From Microbispora hainanensis (GTDB taxonomy: Bacteria; Actinomycetota; Actinomycetes; Streptosporangiales; Streptosporangiaceae), in NCBI RefSeq assembly GCF_006874475.1, contig NZ_VIRM01000037.1:1-64000 (forward strand): DNA of 64,000 nt, in the 5' to 3' direction. Positions 43,381-52,132 of this stretch are shown here, piece by piece. The notes under the pieces are model-generated. The model ran no database searches. It saw only the letters and a program-made list of their open reading frames with translations, and was not told the origin of the DNA. Position 1 is the stretch's first letter. Each line of letters starts with the position of its first letter. Made by a program: the position numbers and the translations under genes.

Positions 43381-43435
43381 CGTCACTGTGACGATAACAA
43401 GGGATCGTGATCAGCGATAGAGCGGCGGATCACGA
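43381..43435. promoter_or_regulatory. pair of inverted repeats before pnuC, candidate operator
   Basis: cgtcactgtgacg (43381-43393) is a perfect 13-bp palindrome. tcgtgatc (43405-43412) and gatcacga (43428-43435) form 8-bp arms 15 bp apart. Both lie 15-70 bp upstream of the chosen pnuC start. An NAD-responsive repressor is expected for such an operon, but none is encoded here. Confidence 0.5.
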
Positions 43436-43541
43436 GAGGAAACCGGCCGGCGCCCGGCGTGAAGGCGATGCAAGAGCCGGTGCGCGCGAGCAAACGGATG
43501 TTAGCTTTGCCCACAGAAGTGGTCAATGACGATTTCGCAGA

Positions 43542-43907
43542 CTATTTCGCGCGGACCGAATCAATGGCGTAACCGACGGCCGCCCCCACCGCGTACCAGA
43601 ACAGGTCGGGGGCGTTGAACGTCGTGCCGAGCACCAGCCGCGCCAGTGTGCTGTGCGCCGACAGCTCGGCCGGCACTCCGGTGAGCTGAGCGAACTCCAC
43701 CAGCCAGCTCACCGCGAGCGCCACGGCCGTCACCGCGAACGGCCGGGCGCGCGGCGCGACCACGACGACCAGCGCGTACACGAGGAGGGTGTAGAGGAGG
43801 TCGCCCGCATACTTGGCGACCGCGCCGGGCAGCAGCGCCCGGACCGCCAGGCCGGCGGCCACCACCACGACGGCGGCGGCCAGGGCGGCGAGTCGGCGAT
43901 GCGGCAT
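43542..43907 (-). CDS. DUF2809 family membrane protein
   Basis: 121 residues with four hydrophobic helices. Family features are seen in KYAGDLLYTLLVYALVVV, WLVEFAQLTGVP and LVLGTTFNAPDLFWYAVGA. The function is unknown. It stands alone between pnuC-nadR and the subtilase gene; no ribosome binding site was identified before ATG 43907. Confidence 0.85.
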   Translation of the reverse strand: MPHRRLAALAAAVVVVAAGLAVRALLPGAVAKYAGDLLYTLLVYALVVVVAPRARPFAVTAVALAVSWLVEFAQLTGVPAELSAHSTLARLVLGTTFNAPDLFWYAVGAAVGYAIDSVRAK

Positions 43908-44022
43908 CCCGGCACCCTATCGGGAACCCCAGCGCGACCCACGCCCCCATACAAAGCGAAAAATCACATCATGGAACGATCTAGCCGGAAAAAAGAAGGC
44001 TAGTTAAACTCCGAGTCAGCTT

Positions 44023-44045
44023 CGGCCACCCGTCTCGGGTGGCCG
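44023..44045. other. stem-loop in the subtilase leader
   Basis: cggccaccc pairs with gggtggccg over 9 bp with a 5-nt loop, about 105 bp before the subtilase start. It might be a terminator or a leader structure; no T-run follows on either strand. The rest of 43908-44151 has no recognised gene. Confidence 0.5.
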
Positions 44046-44151
44046 TTCGCTCGTCGCCCAACGGGGAGGGCCGTGCCCTCCCATGCCCGTGGGCGACACG
44101 GCTCCTCCACGCCCGGGACGGCGAGACATCACCGGTCTCCATGGAGGTGTC

Positions 44152-47100
44152 GTGTCGAAGAAGCCCCCACCTGCCTACGTACGGACCACAGCCGTCGTCG
44201 TCGGCCTCGGCCTCGTGACGGCGATGATCCCGGCGGCCTCCGCCGCCGCGGACCCCACTCCCACCCCGTCGCGGTCGTGGAGCGCCACGGCCGTGCCGGA
44301 CGCCGAGCGCGTGCAGGGCGCCAAGTCGGACAGCGGCCGGCTCGCCAAGAGCGACGCGGCGCTGCTCGCGTCGAAGTCGCCGGCGCGGACGAGCGTCGTC
44401 GTGAAGCTCGACTACGACGCGCTCGCGGCCTACAAGGGCGGCCTGCCGGGGCTCCCCGGCACCAGCCCTTCGGTCACCGGGAAGTCGCTCAACCTGAAGA
44501 GCGGCGACGCGGCGAAGTACCAGAAGCACATCGAGGGCATCGAGAACACCTTCCTCGGCGAGCTGGGCAAGAAGATCCCCGCCGCCGCGGTGGGGCAACG
44601 GCTCCGCACGGTCTACGGCGGCATCGCCCTGACGCTGCCCGCCGACAAGGCCGCCGACCTGCTGCGGCTGCCCGGCGTGGCGGCCGTGCAGGAGGACAAA
44701 CGGGAGCAGCCGCTCACCGACTCCAGCCCCGCGTTCATCGGCGCGACCACCGTCTACGACCAGCTCGGCGGCGCGAAGTCGTCGGGCAAGGGCGTCATCG
44801 TCGGCATCCTGGACACCGGCGCCTGGCCGGAGCACCCGTCGTTCGCCGACCCGGGAACGCTCCCGGCTCCCCCGCCGAAGGCCGACGGCACCCCGCGTAC
44901 GTGCGACTTCGGCGACAACCCGCTGACCCCGGCGGCCGACCCCTTCGCGTGCAACCACAAGCTGATCTCCGGCGAGCCGTTCCTGGAGACGTACAACGCG
45001 GTGGTCGGCGGGGAGGTGTACCCGGACAGCGCCCGTGACTCCAACGGCCACGGGACGCACACCGCCTCGACGTCGGCGGGCGGGCCGGTCGACCACGCCA
45101 ACCCGCTCGGCATCGACCGCGGGGCGATCCACGGCATCGCGCCCGCCGCCCACGTCGCGGTCTACAAGGTCTGCGGCGCGGAGGGCTGCTACCAGTCCGA
45201 CTCGGCGGCCGCCGTGGCGCAGGCGATCGCCGACGGCGTACGGGTGATCAACTTCTCGGTGGGCGGCGGCGCCGACCCCTACAGCGACCCGGTCGAGCTG
45301 GCGTTCCTCGACGCGTACGCGGCGGGCGTGTTCGTGTCGGCCTCGGCGGGCAACTCGGGACCTGACGCCGCGACGACCGACCACCGCGGCCCGTGGGTGA
45401 CCACGGTGGCGGCCTCGACGCAGAGCCGCACCTACCAGTCGACGATCACGCTGACCGGCGGGCCGTCGATCAAGGGCGCGTCGATCACCCAGGGCGTCGC
45501 GTCGCCGCTGCCCGTGGTGCTCGCGTCGGCCCCGCCGTACAACGACCCGCTGTGCGTCAACCCGGCGCCTCCGGGGCTGTTCACCGGAAAGATCGTCGCC
45601 TGTGAGCGCGGCCCCAACCGGGTGCTCAAGGGGTTCGCGGTCAAGCAGGGCGGCGCCGCGGGCATGATCCTCTACAACTCCTCGCCGCTCGACGTCATGA
45701 CCGACAACCACTGGCTGCCGGCCGTGCACATCGACAAGCCGGAGACCGACGCGCTGCTCGCCTGGCTGAGCACGCACCCGGGCGGCACGGCGAGCTTCAC
45801 CCAGGGCGTGAAGAGCACCTGGCAGGGCGACGCGATGACGACGTTCTCCTCGCGCGGCCCGGGCGGCGACTTCCTCAAGCCGGACGTCACCGCGCCCGGC
45901 CTGCACATCCTGGCGGGCACCACCCCGACCCCCGAATCGCCGCTGGAAGGTCCTTCGGGCAACCTCTACCAGGTCATCGCGGGCACCTCGATGTCGTCGC
46001 CGCACGTCGCGGGCGCGGGCGCGCTCGTGTTCGCGCTGCACCCCGACTGGACGCCGGGCCAGGTCAAGTCGGCCCTGGAGACCACCGCCACGACCAAGGT
46101 CACCAAGCAGGACCGGACCACCCCGGCCGACCCGTTCGACTACGGCGGCGGCCGCATCGACCTGACCAAGGCGGGCGACGCGGGCCTGACCCTCGACGAG
46201 ACCGCGGCCGGCTACGCCGCCTCGGCCGCCGACCCGCTGAACCGGATCGACCTCAACCTCCCGTCGGTCAACGCGCCCGTCATGCCGGGCGTGATCAGCG
46301 CCAAGCGCACGCTCGTCAACGCGACCGGCAAAACGCTGGTCTACACCGCGACCGGCACGACCGTCAGCGGGGCGAACATCACCGTGCTGCCGCCGCTGTT
46401 CACGGTCAAGCCGGGCAAGAGCCAGAAGATCACGATCCTGATCACCGCGCCGGACCTGCCCGACGGGCAGTACTTCGGTCAGGTGAACCTCAAGCAGGTC
46501 GGCGGCAAGCGGGAGCAGCACCTCCCGGTGGCCTTCTTCCGGCAGGAGGGCGACGTGCCGATCGATCAGACCTGCGCCCCGAGCACGATCACCAAGAACA
46601 CGGGCGCGTCCACCTGCACGGTCACGGTCCAGAACAACACGCTGGAGGACGCCGACGTCACCGCGCTCAGCACGCTGGACGCGAAGCTGCGGCTCACCGG
46701 CGTCACGGGCGCGACCAAGATCGGCAGTCAGATCGTGACGACCAGGAGCACGCTCCCGGGCAAGCAGCCGGACAAGCCGGGCATCGCCCCCGGCGCGACC
46801 CCGGCCGGCTACCTGCCGCTCGCGGCCTTCGGCATCGCCCCCATCCCCATCGGCGACGAGGAGGCGCTCAACTTCACCGTCCCGGCGTTCACCTACGCCG
46901 GCCGCACGTACACCAGGATCGGCGTCGTCTCCGACGGCTACACGGTCGCGGGCGGCACGAACGGCTCGGCGGACATCCAGTTCGCCCCGCAGACGCTCCC
47001 CGACGCCGCGCCGCCGAACGGCGTGCTCGCGTCGTACTGGACCGACCTGAACGGCGAGGGCGCCCCCGGCGTCTACGTCGCCAGCCTGACCGACGGGGTG

Positions 47101-47481
47101 AACAGGTGGCTCGTGGTCGAGTGGCAGGTCTACCTGTACGGCACGAACAGCCTGAAGGTCTTCCAGCAGTGGATCGGGCTCAACGGCACCGAGGACATCT
47201 CGTACGCCTACGACCCGGGCAACCTGCCCGGTGACCCGGGGGCGGCCTACGGCCTGACCGTCGGCGCCGAGAACGCGGACGGCACCGCGGGCAGCCAGAT
47301 CAGCGGCCCGCCCACGCAGGACTACCGGATCACCAGCACGCCGGGCGCCCCCGGCGGCACGCTCACCTACTCGTTCACGGTCAAGGGCGTGTCCTCGGGC
47401 ACCGGCACCGTCACGACCGGCACCTCCACTCCCCAGGTGAAGGGCATCACGGTCGAGGTCGACAAGATCACCGTTCAGTAG
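44152..47481 (+). CDS. secreted S8 family serine peptidase (subtilase) with PA and C-terminal beta domains
   Basis: 1109 residues from GTG 44152 (ggagg 4 nt upstream). A signal peptide (VVVGLGLVTAMIPAASAAA) precedes an inhibitor-I9-like propeptide. The catalytic triad is Asp in GILDTGAWPEH (~220), His in NGHGTHTAS (~299) and Ser in GTSMSSPHVAGA (~612). A protease-associated insert (around residues 440-550, KQGGAAGMILYN) and Fn3-like and jelly-roll-like C-terminal domains follow. It degrades extracellular proteins. It ends 18 bp before a strong terminator shared with the convergent kinase gene. Confidence 0.94.
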   Translation: MSKKPPPAYVRTTAVVVGLGLVTAMIPAASAAADPTPTPSRSWSATAVPDAERVQGAKSDSGRLAKSDAALLASKSPARTSVVVKLDYDALAAYKGGLPGLPGTSPSVTGKSLNLKSGDAAKYQKHIEGIENTFLGELGKKIPAAAVGQRLRTVYGGIALTLPADKAADLLRLPGVAAVQEDKREQPLTDSSPAFIGATTVYDQLGGAKSSGKGVIVGILDTGAWPEHPSFADPGTLPAPPPKADGTPRTCDFGDNPLTPAADPFACNHKLISGEPFLETYNAVVGGEVYPDSARDSNGHGTHTASTSAGGPVDHANPLGIDRGAIHGIAPAAHVAVYKVCGAEGCYQSDSAAAVAQAIADGVRVINFSVGGGADPYSDPVELAFLDAYAAGVFVSASAGNSGPDAATTDHRGPWVTTVAASTQSRTYQSTITLTGGPSIKGASITQGVASPLPVVLASAPPYNDPLCVNPAPPGLFTGKIVACERGPNRVLKGFAVKQGGAAGMILYNSSPLDVMTDNHWLPAVHIDKPETDALLAWLSTHPGGTASFTQGVKSTWQGDAMTTFSSRGPGGDFLKPDVTAPGLHILAGTTPTPESPLEGPSGNLYQVIAGTSMSSPHVAGAGALVFALHPDWTPGQVKSALETTATTKVTKQDRTTPADPFDYGGGRIDLTKAGDAGLTLDETAAGYAASAADPLNRIDLNLPSVNAPVMPGVISAKRTLVNATGKTLVYTATGTTVSGANITVLPPLFTVKPGKSQKITILITAPDLPDGQYFGQVNLKQVGGKREQHLPVAFFRQEGDVPIDQTCAPSTITKNTGASTCTVTVQNNTLEDADVTALSTLDAKLRLTGVTGATKIGSQIVTTRSTLPGKQPDKPGIAPGATPAGYLPLAAFGIAPIPIGDEEALNFTVPAFTYAGRTYTRIGVVSDGYTVAGGTNGSADIQFAPQTLPDAAPPNGVLASYWTDLNGEGAPGVYVASLTDGVNRWLVVEWQVYLYGTNSLKVFQQWIGLNGTEDISYAYDPGNLPGDPGAAYGLTVGAENADGTAGSQISGPPTQDYRITSTPGAPGGTLTYSFTVKGVSSGTGTVTTGTSTPQVKGITVEVDKITVQ

Positions 47482-47499
47482 AGTTCCGGGGCTTTCGGA

Positions 47500-47531
47500 G
47501 GGCCCGGCGGACATGCGTGTCCGCCGGGCCC
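47500..47531. terminator. bidirectional hairpin terminator
   Basis: A perfect 14-bp stem (gggcccggcggaca and complement) with a tgcg loop lies between the convergent subtilase and kinase genes, 18 bp after the former and 15 bp before the latter's stop. Confidence 0.92.
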
Positions 47532-47546
47532 TCGTGTCGTCAGGGC

Positions 47547-49064
47547 TTAGTCGGCGAGAGCGATCTGGGCGCGTACGGCGGGGCTGAGCCCGGCCAGGAG
47601 GCGGGCGGCGCGGCCGTCCGTGGTCGCCCGGAGCAGGGCCGCTGTGATCGGCGGCGGCACGTACTCCAGCACCTGCCGGGCCCGCCGGGTCGTCATCGCC
47701 TCGACCAGCCGGACCGCGGCGGGGGTGACGCCGAGCGCGTTGAGGATGTCCGCGGCGACCCGGTCGGGGATGTCCGCAAGGATGCTCGCGCCCCGGCTCG
47801 CGGGCAGTCGCCGCAGCAGCGCGGCCGCGCCCGCCGCAGTCATCTGGCCGACCACCCGCCCGGCGTGAGCGGACGGCAGCAGGGCCAGCACACCGGCCGC
47901 CCGGGACGGATCTTCGACCATCGCGTCCAACGCCTGCCCGGCGGCGGCCGGCGCCATCACGGCGAGCGCCTCGGCGGCACGGCGTAGATCGGCGGCACTG
48001 GGTAGATCGGCGGCACCGGGATCGGCCGACCTGCGTAGATCGGCGGAGCCGGGTAGATCGGCGGAGCTGGGTAGATCGGCCGGGCTGCGTAACGAGGAAG
48101 CCGGCCGCGGCGGCGGAGGCTCGGGACGCGGCCTCTCCACCGGTTGCTCCGGACGCGCTCCCTCATGCCGCGGTCGCTGGACGCGCGGCTCCAGACGCGG
48201 CGTCTCCTGCCACGGCCTCTCCTGCCACGGTCGCTGGACCCGCGGCTCCGGACGCGGCGGGGTGGCGATCGCCGCCAGCCTGCGGTCGAGTTCGGCCGCC
48301 CCCGTCCGGAGAGCGGGGTCCTTCCTGAGCAGCCCGGCGATCACGTCGTACAGCGGCCCGGGACGGCGCGGCGGCGGAAGCTCCTCGGCGCAGACGGCGT
48401 GCGCGGTCGCATAGGCGTTGTCCCGCCGGAAGGGCGAGTGGCCCTCCAGCGCGCAGAAGAGCGTGACGCCGAGCGACCACAGGTCGGCGGCGGGTTCCAC
48501 CGCCCGCCCGTCGATCCGCTCCGGCGCCATGAACTCCGTGGTGCCGAGCATGATGCTGTGCGAGGTGAGCCCGCTCTCGCCGGCGATCTGCGCGATGCCG
48601 AAGTCGACGAGCACCACCTTTCCGCCGGGGCCCACCAGGATGTTGGCCGGCTTCACGTCACGGTGCAGCACGTTCGCGGCGTGTGCGGCCGTCAGCCCGG
48701 CCAGCACGTCGCGTCCCAGGACGGCGATCTCACGCTCGGACAGCGTCCGCCGCCGGATCAGGTCGTCCAGGGAGCCGCCTTCGACGTGGACCATGACGAT
48801 CCACGGCGAGCCGCCCTCCTCGAAGACGTCGTAGATCTCGGCGATCGCGGGGTGCTTGATCCGGGCCAGCGACCGGGCCTCGCGCAGGGCCCGCGCCCGC
48901 TGGATCTCGATCCCCTCGCCGTACGGCGTCAGCAGGACCTCCTTGAGCGCGACGAGCCGGCCGAGCCTCTGGTCCATCGCGAGCCAGACCGTGCCCATGC
49001 CGCCGCGCCCGAGCTGGGTCCGCAGCTCGTAGCGGCCCTTGATCACCCGTGCGTCAGTCGTCAT
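47547..49064 (-). CDS. Ser/Thr protein kinase (PknB-like) with repeat linker and MgtE_N-like helical tail
   Basis: 505 residues. The kinase domain spans about 1-265: LGRGGMGTVW, Lys41 in ALKE, HRDVKPANIL (134-143) and DFG (154-156), all intact. No transmembrane helix is present, unlike PknB. A Pro/Arg-rich linker and a repeated (S)ADLPS/G hexapeptide (about 325-365, DNA repeat) lead into a helical C-terminus (365-505; ALLPSAHAGRVVGQM, RRLPASRGASILADIP, VLEYVPPPITAALLRAT) resembling the MgtE N-domain/FliG-like solenoid. It overlaps the upstream DUF4407 gene by 11 bp and should act with it. Confidence 0.9.
   Translation of the reverse strand: MTTDARVIKGRYELRTQLGRGGMGTVWLAMDQRLGRLVALKEVLLTPYGEGIEIQRARALREARSLARIKHPAIAEIYDVFEEGGSPWIVMVHVEGGSLDDLIRRRTLSEREIAVLGRDVLAGLTAAHAANVLHRDVKPANILVGPGGKVVLVDFGIAQIAGESGLTSHSIMLGTTEFMAPERIDGRAVEPAADLWSLGVTLFCALEGHSPFRRDNAYATAHAVCAEELPPPRRPGPLYDVIAGLLRKDPALRTGAAELDRRLAAIATPPRPEPRVQRPWQERPWQETPRLEPRVQRPRHEGARPEQPVERPRPEPPPPRPASSLRSPADLPSSADLPGSADLRRSADPGAADLPSAADLRRAAEALAVMAPAAAGQALDAMVEDPSRAAGVLALLPSAHAGRVVGQMTAAGAAALLRRLPASRGASILADIPDRVAADILNALGVTPAAVRLVEAMTTRRARQVLEYVPPPITAALLRATTDGRAARLLAGLSPAVRAQIALAD
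47984..48088. repeat. 18-bp tandem repeat encoding the kinase linker
   Basis: Five 18-bp units beginning gtagatcggc and one 15-bp unit encode the repeated ADLPSS/ADLPGS hexapeptides of the Ser/Thr kinase linker. All copies are in frame. Confidence 0.92.
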
Positions 49065-50481
49065 CGGGCAGCAGCTCGACGCCGCCGGGGCGCTCGGCGC
49101 CGGTCCGCGGCACCCGCATGGTCCTGCCGTCCGGCATCCGCCTCAGTTCCTGGTCTTCCATCGAGTCGTACACGTCGGTCTCGCCGGCGGTCTCCCGGAG
49201 GGTGTCCCCGAGCCTCTCGGCGCGGGTTCCGGTGGGGCCCCGGTGCGCCGAGCCGTCCTCGGGGAGGGTGACGACCGGCTGCGGGCCGGTCTCGCCCGTA
49301 CGGGACCAGATGCGCCAGAGGTCCTGCGAGCGGCCCGCGGGCGACGCGGGCGTCCCGGAGCCGCCCATGCCCTGGGAGGCGAAGGCGCCCTGCGCGGCGA
49401 AGGTGCCCCGAGCGTCGCGGAACTCGTGCTTCTCGGCCAGCGCGAGGACCTTCTCGTAGTTGCCCGGCCGCTGCATCAGCTTGATCGTGACCGGCAGGCA
49501 CTCGATGAGGAGGAACAACAGGAACAGCAGCAGGCGGGTGACGCCGAGGCTGCTGTCCTTGCCGGTCACCTCGTTGAGCGCCTGGATGCGGATGAGCAGG
49601 CCGTTGGTCGCCATGTTCTCCGCGTCGAAGGTCGCCTGGAGGTCCGCCTGCCGCTTGATCCCGGCGGCGAGCAGCTCCTTCGCCTTGGGCAGGGCCTCCT
49701 TCGCGCTCGCGAGGCGGGCCTGCTTGGCCTCCTCGCTGCCGGCGTCGAGCTCCCGCTTCCGGTCCTCGATCTGCCGGTTGATCAGGTCGATCCGCCGTTT
49801 GTCCTTCTCGTACGCGCGCCGGCTGTCCTGGGCGAGAGGACCGTCGCCCTTCTTCGGGCACGACGGCCCTCCGTAGAGCTGGCACTGCCACTCGCCGTAG
49901 TGCTTGTCGGCCAGTTTCTGCTGCCTGGCGCGCTCGGCGGTCAGCGCCTTGATGTTCGGGTCCTGCTCGGTGTCGATGGGCACGTCACCTCCGGAGGAGA
50001 TGACTTTTTCCAGGCCCGCCACCTCTTTGCGGAGCTGGCCGACGTCCTTGCCGACGTTGCCCTGCTGCTGCTGCGCGGTGAACGCGTCCGCACGCCGCTG
50101 CTTGATCTGGACAATTTGGGCATCGATTTCCGACCTGAAGATCTGGAGCACTAATGGCGTGGAGATGACGAACCCGAGCAGAAGCGCCATGAGAATGCGC
50201 GGAACGGCCAGCGGCCAGCGGCGCGGGGCGTCCGCCTTCATCGTGCTGACCAGCCAGCGGTCGAGGCTCAGGATCATCAGGCCCCATACCAGCGCGGCGA
50301 GGACGGCCAGGACGACGTTGACGCCCAGGGCGCTGTTGAGGGCGAACGTCATCGAGACGACCGCGAGGACGGCCGTCGTGAGCACGGCGCCGCCGATGCC
50401 CTCGAACTTCCCATACTCGCTCGGACACCGTTCGAGCACTTCGGGCCGCGCTCCGGACAGCGCGATCAGAAACCGCCTCAT
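49054..50481 (-). CDS. DUF4407 family membrane protein
   Basis: 475 residues; gaggagaagc precedes ATG 50481. Two hydrophobic pairs near the N-terminus (AVLTTAVLAVVSMTFALN, VVLAVLAALVWGLMILSLD) and a third helix (ILMALLLGFVISTPLVLQIF), then a long coiled coil (about 120-300) with a CQLYGGPSC pair, and a fourth helix (LLLFLLFLLIECLPVTIKLM). This is the DUF4407 layout. The function is unknown. It is the first gene of the kinase transcript and is divergent from the vWA/GTPase operon. Confidence 0.88.
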   Translation of the reverse strand: MRRFLIALSGARPEVLERCPSEYGKFEGIGGAVLTTAVLAVVSMTFALNSALGVNVVLAVLAALVWGLMILSLDRWLVSTMKADAPRRWPLAVPRILMALLLGFVISTPLVLQIFRSEIDAQIVQIKQRRADAFTAQQQQGNVGKDVGQLRKEVAGLEKVISSGGDVPIDTEQDPNIKALTAERARQQKLADKHYGEWQCQLYGGPSCPKKGDGPLAQDSRRAYEKDKRRIDLINRQIEDRKRELDAGSEEAKQARLASAKEALPKAKELLAAGIKRQADLQATFDAENMATNGLLIRIQALNEVTGKDSSLGVTRLLLFLLFLLIECLPVTIKLMQRPGNYEKVLALAEKHEFRDARGTFAAQGAFASQGMGGSGTPASPAGRSQDLWRIWSRTGETGPQPVVTLPEDGSAHRGPTGTRAERLGDTLRETAGETDVYDSMEDQELRRMPDGRTMRVPRTGAERPGGVELLPDDD

Positions 50482-50699
50482 GCTTCTCCTCGCCTACGCG
50501 CACATATTGGAACGTGGCATAACGCTCGAGACTCGGGCTATCGTAGATCACCGCCGTAAGATTGCGGGAAACCGAGAACGATTCGACGCAACGACACAAC
50601 AAGAACCCTACCGTTATGACAAGTCGTCTTTTCGTTGTTACCCGCAAGTTCGGATAAAGGGGGACGTGGGCGACGAATAGGACAATAAACGGAGGATCC
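50482..50699. promoter_or_regulatory. divergent promoter region of the kinase and GTPase operons
   Basis: A 218-bp gene-free interval, clearly richer in A+T than its surroundings. Ribosome binding sites flank it on both sides (gaggagaagc leftward, ggagg rightward). Possible -10-like hexamers occur (ggataa near 50655, gacaata near 50681), but no -35 partner or operator could be fixed with confidence. Confidence 0.4.
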
Positions 50700-52124
50700 G
50701 TGTCAGAGCCCGACAAGGCTCTGCTTCGCAAGGCCGTCGCCCGAGCCGTTGCGGGGCTCACCGCCACCGGCCGCCTCACGATCGTCGAGGTCGCCGCCGA
50801 CGGCATGACCGTTTTCCGCATCCACCGGGACGACAACGGCAGACCTCGCTGCCATTACTGGTCGTCGTCATGGGAGGACCTGACCTCGGAGCAGGGGTGG
50901 GGGCACGAGTCCTCCCGGCCGGCCGTGCTCCGGGCCGCCGACCCGTTCTCCGCCGACGAGGTCGTCCTCGTCTGCTCGTTTCCCGAGGGCGCCGAGGCCG
51001 ACCGGGCGCTCGCCTGGCTGAGCGAGGCGCGGCCCGCCGCCGTCCTCCCCTCCGACGGTCCGGTCACCGCGATCGTCGAGGATGTCCTGGCCTCCGACCC
51101 GCTCACCCGGTCGTACGACCTGGTCGTGCTGCGCGCCGACCACGCGAGCGGGCGGCTGCGGCTGGGCAGCAAGCAGCTGTTCCCGATCGGCGCCCTTCCC
51201 GGGACCAGGGCCGAGGTGGCCGTCCGCTGCGAGCCCGGCGACGCGTACGGCACCGCGTTCGCCGTGGTCACCTGGCAGGGCCGGGAGCCCAGGCTGCTGT
51301 CGGTGCACAGCGCACGGCTCGCCCCCGGCAGCTACCTGCTGACGGCCGAGCTGGTGCGGCCGGGGAAGGTGCGGTTCGGCGGCGTGCCCGAGCTGACGCG
51401 GGACCCGCGCGGCTGGGACGACCTCGTGGCGGCGGCGCCGGCACAACTGCCGCCCAGGGCCGGGCCGGCACACCTGATCTGCGCGGTGGAGGTGTGCGGG
51501 CCGGACGCGAAGGTCGAGGAGCGCCTGAGCCGGGTGCGTCAGATGGTCAGTCATCTGTCCGCCGAGCTCGCGGACCTCCTGCGGGTCTCCCTCGTGACGT
51601 ACGGCGCGCACTCGTACGACGACCGGTCGGCCGGAGAGCATCCGGTGGAGGTCGCCGCGTGGCAGGTCACGCCCGAGCGCGCGCTGGCCGCCCTGGAGTG
51701 GCTGGAGGAGCGCGGCGCGATCACCGAGGGATACCCCTACTATCCGCACGCCGCCCAGGTGGAGGACATGCTGGACGCGGTGGCCCGGCGCCTGTCGACG
51801 GCGGAGCGGGTGCGCACGGTCCTGCTCACGGTCGGCGACCGCCCGCCGCACCCGGCGCGGACGAACCGGTCGCTGATCCTGCCCTGCCCGCGGCGGCACG
51901 ACTGGCGGTTACTCGTGGGCCGCGTCCAGGGCCGGCCCGACACCCTGCTCGCCGCGATCTGCGACCGCGAGGACACCTCCCCGCACCCGGTCTGGCGCCG
52001 GCTCGGCGCGGACGCGCTCGCCCATCTCGACGCCCTCGACATCCGGGGGCTCGCCGCCGACCTGGGGCTGGCCGCGCCCGCCGCCCTTCCCATCCCGTTC
52101 CCCCTCCTCGACGAGACGGAGTGA
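50700..52124 (+). CDS. vWA-like protein in a GTPase operon
   Basis: 474 residues from GTG 50700, 4 nt after ggagg. No firm family assignment. The central part (about 255-400; HLICAVEVCGPDAKVEERLSRVRQMV, LRVSLVTYGAHSYDDR, ERVRTVLLTVGDRPPHP) follows the order of strands and helices of a von Willebrand A domain, but the DxSxS metal site is degenerate (VEVCG). The N-terminal 250 residues form beta-rich segments of unknown kind. Its stop overlaps a possible GTG start of the GTPase, so the two are translated together. Probably a scaffold or adaptor. Confidence 0.6.
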   Translation: MSEPDKALLRKAVARAVAGLTATGRLTIVEVAADGMTVFRIHRDDNGRPRCHYWSSSWEDLTSEQGWGHESSRPAVLRAADPFSADEVVLVCSFPEGAEADRALAWLSEARPAAVLPSDGPVTAIVEDVLASDPLTRSYDLVVLRADHASGRLRLGSKQLFPIGALPGTRAEVAVRCEPGDAYGTAFAVVTWQGREPRLLSVHSARLAPGSYLLTAELVRPGKVRFGGVPELTRDPRGWDDLVAAAPAQLPPRAGPAHLICAVEVCGPDAKVEERLSRVRQMVSHLSAELADLLRVSLVTYGAHSYDDRSAGEHPVEVAAWQVTPERALAALEWLEERGAITEGYPYYPHAAQVEDMLDAVARRLSTAERVRTVLLTVGDRPPHPARTNRSLILPCPRRHDWRLLVGRVQGRPDTLLAAICDREDTSPHPVWRRLGADALAHLDALDIRGLAADLGLAAPAALPIPFPLLDETE

Positions 52125-52132
52125 GACCCGAC

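Noticed and set aside
43981-47514. 1177-residue minus-strand frame antisense to the subtilase
   Set aside because: It is a frame kept open by G+C-rich codon bias; its sequence is Arg/Val/Gly-biased with no domain, while the plus strand encodes a complete protease triad.
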